64,000 nt of DNA from Nostoc sphaeroides. GTDB lineage: Bacteria; Cyanobacteriota; Cyanobacteriia; Cyanobacteriales; Nostocaceae. Below, piece by piece: positions 35,335 to 44,337 of this stretch. The DNA is taken from assembly GCF_003443655.1 (NCBI RefSeq), contig NZ_CP031941.1, forward strand, positions 3,284,501 to 3,348,500, given 5' to 3'. Both the position numbers and the translations under genes were made by a program. Position 1 is the first letter of the stretch. Each line of letters starts with the position of its first letter. The notes below the pieces were generated by a model, which searched no databases, was not told the origin of the DNA, and saw only the letters and a program-made list of their open reading frames with translations.

Positions 35335-36006
35335 TTATGTGAATTGCCTACTTAAGGTAACAGGTTTATGCACAGTAATCTTCTTTTTGTGGATAGAAAT
35401 CATCTTTTTCTCACGCAAATCCCCTAGTAGCCTAGTAACAGTAACACGAGTTGAACCAATTGCCTCTGCGATCGCTTGATGAGATAACTTCAGATCAATT
35501 GTGATCCCATCTGCACAAGGAACTCCAAAATCCCGACAAAGAATTAGCAAAAAACTTACCAACCTAGAACCCATATCTCGGTGAGCGAGAGTTTCAATCA
35601 TCATCTCCGTTTGTAAAATGCGCGAAGACAGACCTCGCAGCATTAACATTGATAATTCTGGATTTTCCTTGAGCGCTTGCTCCACTTGTTCAATTGGTGC
35701 TGACAGTAATTCCGCAGGCGTAAATGCAACTGCATGGTAAAATCTATCCGACTTATTTCCTGTCAGCAATGACAATACACCAAAAACACTATTTTCCCGC
35801 AATAGCGCTACCGTTATTTCCTCTCCTGCCTCATACACCCTGGAAAGTTTAACAGCACCTTTCAAAAGAAAATAAACTCGTTCGGCAGGATCGCCAGGAA
35901 AAAAGATCGTTTTATTGCGTTCAAACGTTTCCACAACTGGCGGAAACGCCCCGGTCGCCATCTGACGAAATACATTTGCTAGGGCTTTATCTTGTGTCAC
36001 GATCAT
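35335..36006 (-). CDS. ntcA: Global nitrogen regulator NtcA
   Basis: CRP-family activator/repressor that senses 2-oxoglutarate and controls nitrogen assimilation and heterocyst development. 223 residues. The effector domain is about 10-130 ([36 protein letters not shown]). The DNA-binding helix-turn-helix is [20 protein letters not shown] near 175-195. I chose the ATG at 36006, the usual NtcA start ([15 protein letters not shown]); six upstream codons are open but unlikely. An NtcA box lies upstream, consistent with autoregulation. Confidence 0.97.
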   Translation of the reverse strand: MIVTQDKALANVFRQMATGAFPPVVETFERNKTIFFPGDPAERVYFLLKGAVKLSRVYEAGEEITVALLRENSVFGVLSLLTGNKSDRFYHAVAFTPAELLSAPIEQVEQALKENPELSMLMLRGLSSRILQTEMMIETLAHRDMGSRLVSFLLILCRDFGVPCADGITIDLKLSHQAIAEAIGSTRVTVTRLLGDLREKKMISIHKKKITVHKPVTLSRQFT

Positions 36007-36094
36007 CTCCCTTCCCCTACCCAATGCCGGAAAAACAAAAACTGATTACCTAAGAATACACCCGAAAAATGAATAAAGCACCGTCAACCTTTCT

Positions 36095-36108
36095 GTACTT
36101 TCCTATAC
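36095..36108. promoter_or_regulatory. NtcA-binding site upstream of ntcA
   Basis: GTACTTTCCTATAC is an exact GTA-N8-TAC. It lies 89 bases before the ntcA ATG; on the minus strand TATTCA follows 19 bases after it as a possible -10 box. The divergent fabI start is 280 bases away on the other side. Confidence 0.75.
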
Positions 36109-36387
36109 TCAAACTAATCTCTTCATAACTCTTTGTTTATAATGATACATAATTGTTGATCCTTTCAGCTACAAATTGTTGATAAGTACTTCCAATAGCA
36201 GTATTAGAAAGGGTTTTTTAAAGAACAAATAAAGTTATTTTGGAAATATCTTTAGGAAAAATCAAGATTTTTGTCATAGCAAACACTCTTACCAATATTC
36301 ATTTTTGCAAATCCTGTATAAAACAAAGACAAAACGTGCCTCAGATTCTAGTATGCTCCTAGATGATCGATCGCATTAACAATTTAT

Positions 36388-37164
36388 ATGCTAAATCTGA
36401 CTGGAAAAAATGCTCTTGTTACAGGTATTGCCAATAACCGCTCGATCGCCTGGGGCATCGCCCAACAGCTGCATAAAGCCGGTGCAAACCTGGGTATTAC
36501 CTACCTGCCCGATGAACGCGGCAAGATGGAGAAAAAAGTTGCGGAATTGGTAGAACCTCTCAACCCCAGTTTATTTCTTCCCTGTAATGTCCAAGATGAA
36601 GACCAGATTAAATCTACCTTTGAGACAATCCGCGAAAAGTGGGGGAAGCTAGACATCCTCATCCATTGTCTGGCCTTTGCCAGCAAAGACGATTTGACTG
36701 GAGATTTTAGTCAAACCTCTCGTTCTGGCTTCAACACCGCCTTAGAAATCAGTACCTACTCGCTGGTGCAGTTAAGTGGTGCAGCTAAACCTTTGATGAC
36801 AGAGGGAGGTAGTATCGTCACCCTCACATATTTAGGCGGTGTTAGGGCAATCCCTAACTATAATGTCATGGGAATTGCCAAAGCTGGCTTAGAAATGAGT
36901 GTACGTTACTTGGCTGCTGAACTAGGGCCACAAAATATCCGCGTCAATGCCATCTCCGCAGGCCCCATCCGCACCTTGGCATCTTCAGCAGTGGGTGGAA
37001 TTTTGGATATGATTCATCATGTAGAAGAAGTAGCTCCCCTACGACGCACCGTAACTCAGCTAGAAGTGGGTAACGCTGCCGCTTTCTTATGTAGTGATTT
37101 GTCTAGCGGTATTACCGGACAAATTCTATATGTAGATGCAGGATATGAAATTATGGGAATGTGA
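36388..37164 (+). CDS. fabI: Enoyl-[acyl-carrier-protein] reductase (NADH)
   Basis: Last reductive step of each fatty-acid elongation cycle. 258 residues, SDR fold. Cofactor motif GIANNRSIAWGIA near residue 13; catalytic Tyr-x6-Lys in YNVMGIAKAG near 155-162; RTLASSAVGG substrate loop. Cyanobacterial FabI of normal length. Shares a 380-base divergent upstream region with ntcA. Confidence 0.96.
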   Translation: MLNLTGKNALVTGIANNRSIAWGIAQQLHKAGANLGITYLPDERGKMEKKVAELVEPLNPSLFLPCNVQDEDQIKSTFETIREKWGKLDILIHCLAFASKDDLTGDFSQTSRSGFNTALEISTYSLVQLSGAAKPLMTEGGSIVTLTYLGGVRAIPNYNVMGIAKAGLEMSVRYLAAELGPQNIRVNAISAGPIRTLASSAVGGILDMIHHVEEVAPLRRTVTQLEVGNAAAFLCSDLSSGITGQILYVDAGYEIMGM

Positions 37165-37176
37165 CGCGATAAAGTT

Positions 37177-37255
37177 ATGAGTTAGGAGTGAGGAGTTAAG
37201 AGTTAAAAATTTATAACTCATAACTCATAACTCCTAACTCCTAACTTTTAACTCT
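37177..37255. repeat. GAGTTAGGAGTGAGGAGTTA / TAACTCCTAACT inverted repeat
   Basis: Arms of GTTAGGAG-type and CATAACT/CCTAACT-type heptamers lie between fabI and hisB, which run in the same direction. It may end the fabI transcript or merely fill the gap. Confidence 0.8.
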
Positions 37256-37266
37256 TTCCACTCTCC

Positions 37267-37908
37267 ATGCAAACAACCAATCGCCAAGTTAATTCAAACT
37301 ACGACCAGTCAACTGAAACCCCTCGGATTGCCACTGTTCACCGCACCACAGGGGAAACTGCTGTGCAAGTTACCATCAACCTGGATGGTAGAGGAACTTG
37401 CACAGCAGCAACTGGCATTCCGTTTTTAGATCACATGTTGCATCAAATTGCCTCCCACGGGCTGATTGATATAGATGTTCAAGCCAAGGGAGACTGGGAA
37501 ATTGATGACCATCACACCAACGAAGATGTAGGCATTACCTTGGGCCAAGCTTTTAACCAAGCACTAGGCGACAGAAAAGGTATTGTCCGCTTTGGTAATT
37601 TTCTCGCGCCACTAGATGAAGCTTTAGTTCAGGTAGCCCTAGACTTTTCTGGACGCCCTCACCTCAGCTACGGTTTACAAATTCCTACTCAGCGTGTAGG
37701 AACCTATGACACCCAGTTAGTACGCGAATTTTTTGTGGCTTTGGTGAACCATAGCCAAATGACACTGCACATTCGGCAACTGGATGGCATTAATTCCCAT
37801 CACATTATTGAAGCGACATTTAAGGCGTTTGCGAGGGCAACACGGCTGGCGGTGGAAATCGACCCTCGTCGTGCTGGTTTAATTCCCAGTTCTAAAGGCT
37901 TTCTATGA
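37267..37908 (+). CDS. hisB: Imidazoleglycerol-phosphate dehydratase
   Basis: Sixth step of histidine synthesis. 213 residues, dehydratase only (no phosphatase fusion). Metal-binding motifs [27 protein letters not shown] and the C-terminal [15 protein letters not shown] are all present. The first 25 residues are a poorly conserved lead. No other his gene is in view, as usual in cyanobacteria, where his genes are scattered. Confidence 0.96.
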   Translation: MQTTNRQVNSNYDQSTETPRIATVHRTTGETAVQVTINLDGRGTCTAATGIPFLDHMLHQIASHGLIDIDVQAKGDWEIDDHHTNEDVGITLGQAFNQALGDRKGIVRFGNFLAPLDEALVQVALDFSGRPHLSYGLQIPTQRVGTYDTQLVREFFVALVNHSQMTLHIRQLDGINSHHIIEATFKAFARATRLAVEIDPRRAGLIPSSKGFL

Positions 37909-38134
37909 AAGGAGTCAAATGGGGCATGGGGCATGGCGCACTTGTACTGAGCGAAGTCGAAGTATTGGGCATTCAAAAAAGGCAGAGGGACGGGATGCTG
38001 CTCTGCCTTTTCCCCACTCCCCACTCCCTACTCCCCAGTTCCCAATAATTGACACACAGGTTAGTGATGGTTATTATCAGCCTATCCGGTAACTTGTAAT
38101 TAGTGCCAAGCTGGTAATTAGTAATTGAACCGAG

Positions 38135-39118
38135 ATGAAGTCTGTTGCAGATGACCCTGATTCTCAACTTAATCCGACGGACACTCCGCCAGTAGTCCTG
38201 ACTTCTGAGTTGCGAAAAGTCTATCGCACTGGTTTTTGGCTAAATCAAAAAGTCGTATCTCTCAAAAACTGTTCTTTAACAGTTTATAAAGGCGAAACCT
38301 TTGGGTTGCTGGGGCCAAACGGTGCTGGTAAAACCACCCTTTTAAAATTATTGCTGGGAATTATTCGCCCTAGCTCTGGACGGGGATTATTATTGGGTAA
38401 GCCAATAGGCGATCGCACTATCAAGCAACATATCGGCTATCTGCCGGAAAATCCCTATTTGTATGACTATCTCACGGGCTGGGAATTTTTGCAGCTAGCC
38501 GCCGGGTTATTCCAAATTCCCCAAAGTGTGCAACGCCAACGCATTCCCCAACTGCTGGAATTAGTGGGTTTATCCCAAGCCGATGCCCGTAAAAAGTTGC
38601 TGCGTCGCTATTCTAAAGGAATGCTACAGCGTGTTGGTATGGCACAGGCGCTAATTAACGAGCCAGATTTGGTTTTTTTGGATGAACCGATGTCTGGTCT
38701 TGACCCTGTAGGACGCTACCAAATGCGGGAAATTATCCTGTCGCTAAAAGCTGCTGGTAAGACAATTTTTTTCAACAGCCACGTTCTTAGTGAAGTAGAA
38801 CAGATTTGCGATCGCATTGCCATCCTCGCTCAAGGTGAATTAATTTGCTCTGGTTCCCTCAATGAACTCTTAGGCAGAAACAACACATATCACGTCAAAG
38901 GTCAAGGTGGTGACTGGGAAATTCTTCAAAAATGGATACCCACTCTCAGATTTGAACCAGATGGTTCCTGGCAAGGTACACTACAAGACGATTACTATGA
39001 TTTTCTTGCCAGTCTTCGTCTCATGGAGGGTAAAATTATTGCCATGAATTTATCGCGTTACTCCCTAGAAGAGTTTTTTATTCAACAAATCCAAAGAAAA
39101 AATGACTCACTAAATTAG
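38135..39118 (+). CDS. ABC transporter ATP-binding protein
   Basis: 327-residue cytoplasmic ATPase. Walker A LGPNGAGKTT (near 65), signature YSKGMLQRVGMAQAL (near 165), Walker B LVFLDEPMSGLDP and the switch His in NSHVLSEVEQ. The ATPase is of the CcmA/NatA type, with a 100-residue C-terminal extension. No permease gene follows within 500 bases, so its membrane partner must be elsewhere. It sits just before the polysaccharide locus, but such ATPases are usually not part of Wzy-type pathways. Confidence 0.9.
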   Translation: MKSVADDPDSQLNPTDTPPVVLTSELRKVYRTGFWLNQKVVSLKNCSLTVYKGETFGLLGPNGAGKTTLLKLLLGIIRPSSGRGLLLGKPIGDRTIKQHIGYLPENPYLYDYLTGWEFLQLAAGLFQIPQSVQRQRIPQLLELVGLSQADARKKLLRRYSKGMLQRVGMAQALINEPDLVFLDEPMSGLDPVGRYQMREIILSLKAAGKTIFFNSHVLSEVEQICDRIAILAQGELICSGSLNELLGRNNTYHVKGQGGDWEILQKWIPTLRFEPDGSWQGTLQDDYYDFLASLRLMEGKIIAMNLSRYSLEEFFIQQIQRKNDSLN

Positions 39119-39624
39119 TCTTCCTGCTTATTGCCAAATACCAAATTTTGGGTTAACTTGAGGAGCAAAACCAAAGTTTATGCCTTTTTGAGTTTATCTT
39201 TCTGAAGCCAATCGGCAAAGAATTAAATTCCAATCTCTTTTTAAGGTGGTTTCTATTTATTTAATAAACTTGTTCATAATTTTGGTACTCATAGCAAATT
39301 TTAAACCGCAGTTTAAATGTCATAAAATTGACTTACACAAGAAAATTTTATTCGTGACTGCCTTGTTGATTAACAGATAATTTATTGTATCGACTGCGTT
39401 TATTTGGGGAAGTCTTAGTATTTTTTGATAATCTTTATATTCAAGTTGGCTTAACTTTAAATTAGCTTCACTAAAAATTCAAATTCAATAGACAAATTTC
39501 CTCCGGAAAATCACACTTTTCGAGGAAAATAAGAGTGTCGGGGAACTTGAATACTTAGGTATAGTCCAAATAAAAATGTTTAGACAGTACATTATTGATT
39601 GTAGTTTCATAGTCTCAGGTAAAT
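39119..39624. other. Intergenic region before the polysaccharide locus
   Basis: About 500 bases, AT-rich, no gene and no dispersed repeat recognised. Presumably promoter and leader of the export-protein gene. Confidence 0.5.
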
Positions 39625-41097
39625 ATGCTTAATACAAGTTTGTTTAAATTCCTAACTCAGCCAGTTGTGGGTGTGGCTTTGTTAACTGCTGTCAATGCCG
39701 TTGTGCCATTTGCCCTGGTAGCTCAGGGACAACCATTACCACCAACAATACCAACACCAACAACACAAACACAATTAGATACTAATTATTCATTAGGAGG
39801 CGGCGATCGCATCCGTGTAAATGTATTTGAAGTACCTGAATATACAGGTGAATATCAAATTCCCCCAGGTGGAGCAATCAACCTACCTTTAATTGGCAGT
39901 GTGTCAGTCCTCGGTCTAACAACTGAACAGGCTGCTGACGAAATTGCTAGAAGATATGCTCGCTTCCTGAAACGTCCTTTGATCTCAGTCAATTTGTTAT
40001 CGTCTCGTCCCATCAATATTTTCGTTGCTGGAGAGGTGACACGTCCAGGCGCTTACACCCTGAGCTTGAGCGGAGGCGCGGGAGACAATCCAGGCGTACA
40101 ATACCCCACTGTATTAGCCGCATTGACAACAGCGCAGGGGGTAACCCTGGCTGCGGATGTGACTCAAGTTCAATTACGGCGTAAAATAGGGCGCTCCTCA
40201 GAGCAAACCGTCAGTATCAATTTGAAGGAACTCATCCAAACAGGCAGGTTATCACAGGATATTACCTTGCGGGATGGAGATACTATAGTTGTACCAACTG
40301 CAACCAACTTCAACGTGGCAGAATCCCGCAATATATTTGCATCTAACTTTGCCGCTAGCCAAACCACACCCCGCACGGTAACAATTATTGGTGAAGTCAA
40401 CCGTCCCGGTTCATATCTTGTCACCTCAGGCAACACAGATGCACAGGGGGGAGGTGCAACTGCTAATAGTGGCACTGCTTCTCCCTCTGGTCTACCAAAT
40501 GTGACGCGGGTAATTCAACTAGCTGGGGGAATTACAGGACAGGCTGATATTCGTAATCTCAAGTTACGCCGACCTACAAGAACCGGCTCAGAACAAGCTA
40601 TAGATATCAATCTTTGGCAATTATTGCAGAGTGGTGACGCTAATCAAGATATTATCGTGCAAGACGGAGATACAATTGTTATTCCGACGGCAACTGAAAT
40701 CAACCCCGCAGAAGCCACTCAATTAGCTACCACTACTTTGTCTCCTGCACGCATTCAAGTTGGTGTGGTAGGTGAAGTTAAAAAACCAGGGTTAACAGAC
40801 GTTCAGCCCAATAGCTCTTTAAATCAAGCTATACTCGCTGCTGGAGGATTTAATGATGCCAGAGCTAGTAGTGATGCTGTTGATTTGATTCGCCTCAATC
40901 CTAATGGTTCTGTGACTAAACGTATAGTAAAAGTGGATTTCTCCGCTGGGATTAATGAGCAAACTAATCCCATACTCCGCAATAATGATGTTGTGGTAGT
41001 CAACCGATCTGGTTTAGCTCAGACTGGCGATACCACAAACACTATAACTGGCCCTCTAGGGGTTATTTTTAATATTCTGAGGTTGTTCGGAATCTAG
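39625..41097 (+). CDS. Polysaccharide export outer-membrane protein (Wza-like, SLBB domains)
   Basis: 490 residues. A signal peptide (GVALLTAVNAVVPFALVAQG) is followed by a polysaccharide export domain (LGGGDRIRVNVFEVPEYTGEY, near 55-140) and three SLBB-type repeats. The repeats are marked by VFVAGEV-like segments: INIFVAGEVTRPGAYTLS, VTIIGEVNRPGSYLV and IQVGVVGEVKKPGLTDV. The family forms the channel through the outer membrane for capsule or slime. It should work with the Wzc-type kinase encoded downstream on the other strand. Confidence 0.92.
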   Translation: MLNTSLFKFLTQPVVGVALLTAVNAVVPFALVAQGQPLPPTIPTPTTQTQLDTNYSLGGGDRIRVNVFEVPEYTGEYQIPPGGAINLPLIGSVSVLGLTTEQAADEIARRYARFLKRPLISVNLLSSRPINIFVAGEVTRPGAYTLSLSGGAGDNPGVQYPTVLAALTTAQGVTLAADVTQVQLRRKIGRSSEQTVSINLKELIQTGRLSQDITLRDGDTIVVPTATNFNVAESRNIFASNFAASQTTPRTVTIIGEVNRPGSYLVTSGNTDAQGGGATANSGTASPSGLPNVTRVIQLAGGITGQADIRNLKLRRPTRTGSEQAIDINLWQLLQSGDANQDIIVQDGDTIVIPTATEINPAEATQLATTTLSPARIQVGVVGEVKKPGLTDVQPNSSLNQAILAAGGFNDARASSDAVDLIRLNPNGSVTKRIVKVDFSAGINEQTNPILRNNDVVVVNRSGLAQTGDTTNTITGPLGVIFNILRLFGI

Positions 41098-42510
41098 TTT
41101 AAAATACGGTTGTAAATAGGGGACGTTGGTCAACCCTCTTCGTCCCCAGAATTGCACTATCTATGAATCAAGGCTCAATAGTCAAGAGTTAATATAGCGC
41201 TACTTAATCATTTGTGAGAGAAAAAAGTTGAAAAGCTTATAAATAGGTATTTTCATAAAAACAAGATGACAACTCATTATCCATGTAGGTGAAGAAATCT
41301 ACCCAAGCAACCATGCTTAGACAGGTAGAGGTCTTAGGGAAAGATAAAGGCGCAATCCTAAAATTATAACCTACTGCACAATAAACTTCCAGAGAAGCAA
41401 GCTATGCAACGCGTCTCTTATTCGCAAGAAAAACTTGTAGGTTAGAATAGCTATTCTCGTACTCCTATGGGAAAGCAAGCTACGTACCGCCTCGGCCACA
41501 GGATAAGACAAGACTATAGCGTTTCTCGTTCGGATGCAATACACTTTGACCTCACTTCCATTCCTCTCTCTTAAAAGGAGAGAGGCTTTGAATTTTACGA
41601 AAGCGGCGGGAAGCTCCATCCCCAGCTGTCTGTAGAGGGATAGCCATCCCGCCGAAGAAAGTCATTAGTCATTAGTTATTAGTCATTGGTACTAATGACT
41701 AATGACTAAAAACTCCATCCCGCAAGTGGCGTGGAGTTTTTTATTCCCCTTCCCTCTCTTCTCTACGAAAGGCTTCTCTTTCAGAGACGCCAACGAGACG
41801 ATGCGCGAACGAAGGGAAGGGGCTAAGGGTTAAGTGTGTATTATATGCAACTTATAGCTGCTCTACGGTACGTAACTGGCTTGCATGGAGCGATCGCTTT
41901 CTCGATAATTGTATTTTCTATCTCAATTTGAGGATCTTTTTAAGTAGTATTACTCATTTACAAATACTGTATACCTAAAATTTTCACTGAAAATTCTTAA
42001 TCTGCTATTGATAGGCTTTTCAAACTTTGTTTTAGTTACTCTGATTTCTTATGATAATGATAATACTTTAGAAGGTTTAGACATGAAAAAGCGTGCTTAA
42101 AGGCTTATAGCTATTAATTGATTCTTATTATCATAAGAATTATTTAAGTAAAGTAACTAATTGATGACAGATACAGTATTTTAACTACAGATATCGCGCA
42201 TACACAGTACAATGCGAATTGGAAATGACGCCATTTGTACAGTTGCTTGGTGTCCATTAATGAAGTAGTTCTGGATACTGAATCATTTTGCTTCAGTAGT
42301 TTTACTATATAGTCGCTATTTTTTGGAAGACAAGCTAAAAAGGCTTTTCAGGCATATCTACGTGGGAATTCTCAGGTAGAAACCTGATAAACGGTGTATA
42401 AACTTACAAATGGCAGTTACACGACTGTATCCAATACTGAGTTACTGACTAAGGCTAGAGCTACTGACCGTTGACGAATCAGTTTTTGCAACATACCCTA
42501 TTTTTTCCCT
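41098..42510. other. 1.4-kb intergenic region rich in repeats and hairpins
   Basis: No convincing gene. Nostoc-type repeats fill 41150-41550. A hairpin CGGCGGGA (41604-41611) / TCCCGCCG (41647-41654) is followed by a TTAGTCATTAGTTATTAGTC inverted repeat (41666-41707) and a terminator (41711-41742). From about 41850 the sequence is AT-rich and should contain the promoter of the beta-helix gene. Confidence 0.55.
41711..41742 (+). terminator. Rho-independent-terminator-like hairpin
   Basis: AACTCCA (41711-41717) and TGGAGTT (41732-41738) form a 7-bp stem with further pairing inside, followed by TTTT. It lies 600 bases beyond any gene on its strand, so it would end a non-coding transcript or a very long leader. 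Confidence 0.5.
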
Positions 42511-43911
42511 ATGATGATTCATGGTTTAGGTTTTCTCAGTTTAAGCGCATCTCTTGTACTTCCCTGGGCATTAACAGGTCTGGTTCAAGGACAGAGAATA
42601 ACAGAGTCTTTAATTAAAGATGTTCGTCAGTCATCCACTGATCAAGAAATACCACTACCAAGCCGCAAGCTGATCAGCCAGGTTCCAACTGGGACAAAAT
42701 ATTATGTTAGTGGTAAAGGAAACGATAGAAATAGCGGACTCACTACCTCATCCGCCTTTAGGACAATTCAAAGGGCGGCAGACCTGACTAAGCCTGGGGA
42801 CACGGTACTTATTATGAACGGGGTATACAATAATGCACACCCATCTGGATCGGTACTAAATATTAAACGCTCTGGAAGGGCAAATGCATGGATTACGTAT
42901 AAAGCATACCCTGAACATCGACCGAAACTTCAGCACAATGGATGGCATGGAATTTGGATTATTGAAGGAGCATCATATATTGAGGTGAACGGGCTGGAGG
43001 TTGTAGGGAATAATGGCAATATAAGCCGTGCTTATGGGCTAAGTCAGAAATATAACCAATTAAACCCCTTAACGAATGGAAATTGCATCAGCATAAATGG
43101 AGAACAAAATAGTTACTCCCGCCATATACGTATTCTTAACAATAAGGTACATGATTGTGGAGGCGGAGGCATTGGAGCGACTGCAGCGGACTATATAACA
43201 ATAGATAATAATGAGGTGTTCAATAATGCCTGGTACTCAGTTCACGGCTGTAGTGGCATTTCGCTGCTCAACAATTGGAATTCTGACAACAACCAAAACT
43301 ATAAGATGTTTATTACCAGAAACAAGGTCTACAACAATCGAATGCTAGTTCCCTGGCTTCAGACTGGCAAGATTCAAGACGGTAATGGCATTATTATTGA
43401 TCGTGGAATGAATAAGCAAAAAGGATCAAAATTGAGTCCATATCGAGGACGTACTTTGATTGCCAATAACATCTCATATAAAAATGGTGGTGGCGGCATT
43501 CATACATTCCAAAGTGAGAATATTGATATTGTCTACAACACTACTTATCTGAATAACCAGAGCCCGGAAATTTCAGGTGGACAAATCTCGATTAATGCTT
43601 CAAATAATATCAACGTTCTTAATAACATTCTTTATTCTGAGCGTGGAAAAGCGATAAACTCATCCCGTGGTCAAAACATCAGGTTTGACTACAACCTTAA
43701 CGCCAATAGTCAGTTGATAAAGACTTCCGGATCTAATGATATGATTGCAAATCCACAGTTTATGAATGTTTCGGCTGGTGATTTTAGGCTGAAGTCGACG
43801 AGTCCGGCAATCAATAGTGGTATGAAGTTCAATAGTGTGACAACCGATTTTCTAGGTGGATCTCGCGTGAAGGGTTCACGATCCGATATAGGGGCATACG
43901 AAATGCAATAG
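42511..43911 (+). CDS. Secreted right-handed parallel beta-helix protein
   Basis: 466 residues. Signal-peptide-like start (GFLSLSASLVLPWALTGLVQG) followed by a DUF1565-type segment (KYYVSGKGNDRNSGLTTSSA, FRTIQRAADLTKPGDTVLIM). Then come many Asn-rich beta-helix rungs (NNKVHDCGGGGIG, IDNNEVFNNAWY, YKNGGGGIHTFQSENI), ending with an SPAINSG and DIGAYEMQ terminal motif. The fold is shared by polysaccharide lyases, hydrolases and epimerases. In this locus an exopolysaccharide-modifying role is likely; catalytic residues not identified. Confidence 0.85.
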   Translation: MMIHGLGFLSLSASLVLPWALTGLVQGQRITESLIKDVRQSSTDQEIPLPSRKLISQVPTGTKYYVSGKGNDRNSGLTTSSAFRTIQRAADLTKPGDTVLIMNGVYNNAHPSGSVLNIKRSGRANAWITYKAYPEHRPKLQHNGWHGIWIIEGASYIEVNGLEVVGNNGNISRAYGLSQKYNQLNPLTNGNCISINGEQNSYSRHIRILNNKVHDCGGGGIGATAADYITIDNNEVFNNAWYSVHGCSGISLLNNWNSDNNQNYKMFITRNKVYNNRMLVPWLQTGKIQDGNGIIIDRGMNKQKGSKLSPYRGRTLIANNISYKNGGGGIHTFQSENIDIVYNTTYLNNQSPEISGGQISINASNNINVLNNILYSERGKAINSSRGQNIRFDYNLNANSQLIKTSGSNDMIANPQFMNVSAGDFRLKSTSPAINSGMKFNSVTTDFLGGSRVKGSRSDIGAYEMQ

Positions 43912-44337
43912 TAGTTAAGAGGATGTTTTAAAAGTCCTATTGATGGAATTGGGTTGTATAGCAAAATCCTGATTTATCCAGCATTTTTGCATACAACCCA
44001 TTTTTGTAATACACCATTCGTTCATTTATTAGAAAGCAAGAAAAAGTGTTGTGGTAAATAATCAGGATTTCAGCGTTTGCGAAGATAGTTAATACGTGTA
44101 TTAGGCTACGCTAATGCATAGGTAATTGCGTGCTAAAGCTAGTTGTTGCTTCAAGGGCAATAAATTTTCTATATTCAATCTCCGATCAAAGCTAGATTCC
44201 TAATTTTTCCTAACTCTAATAAAAATAAAATGGGCGAACTGCAAGTTTTCACTTACATTCCCCATCTCAAGCTTGCACAGGAATTAGGTTCGTGGTTTAT
44301 TAATATGTATTGGAGTAGTTACTAACCTCTGAAAGTT
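43912..44337. other. Convergent intergenic region
   Basis: About 425 bases between convergent genes, with no gene. AT-rich, with a duplicated GGGTTGTA-type segment near 43953 and its complement near 43996 (TACAACCCA). No strong terminator recognised. Confidence 0.45.

Noticed and set aside
41371..41619. 82-codon frame on the minus strand in the 1.4-kb gap
   Set aside because: Built from dispersed repeats, no family resemblance and no ribosome-binding site.
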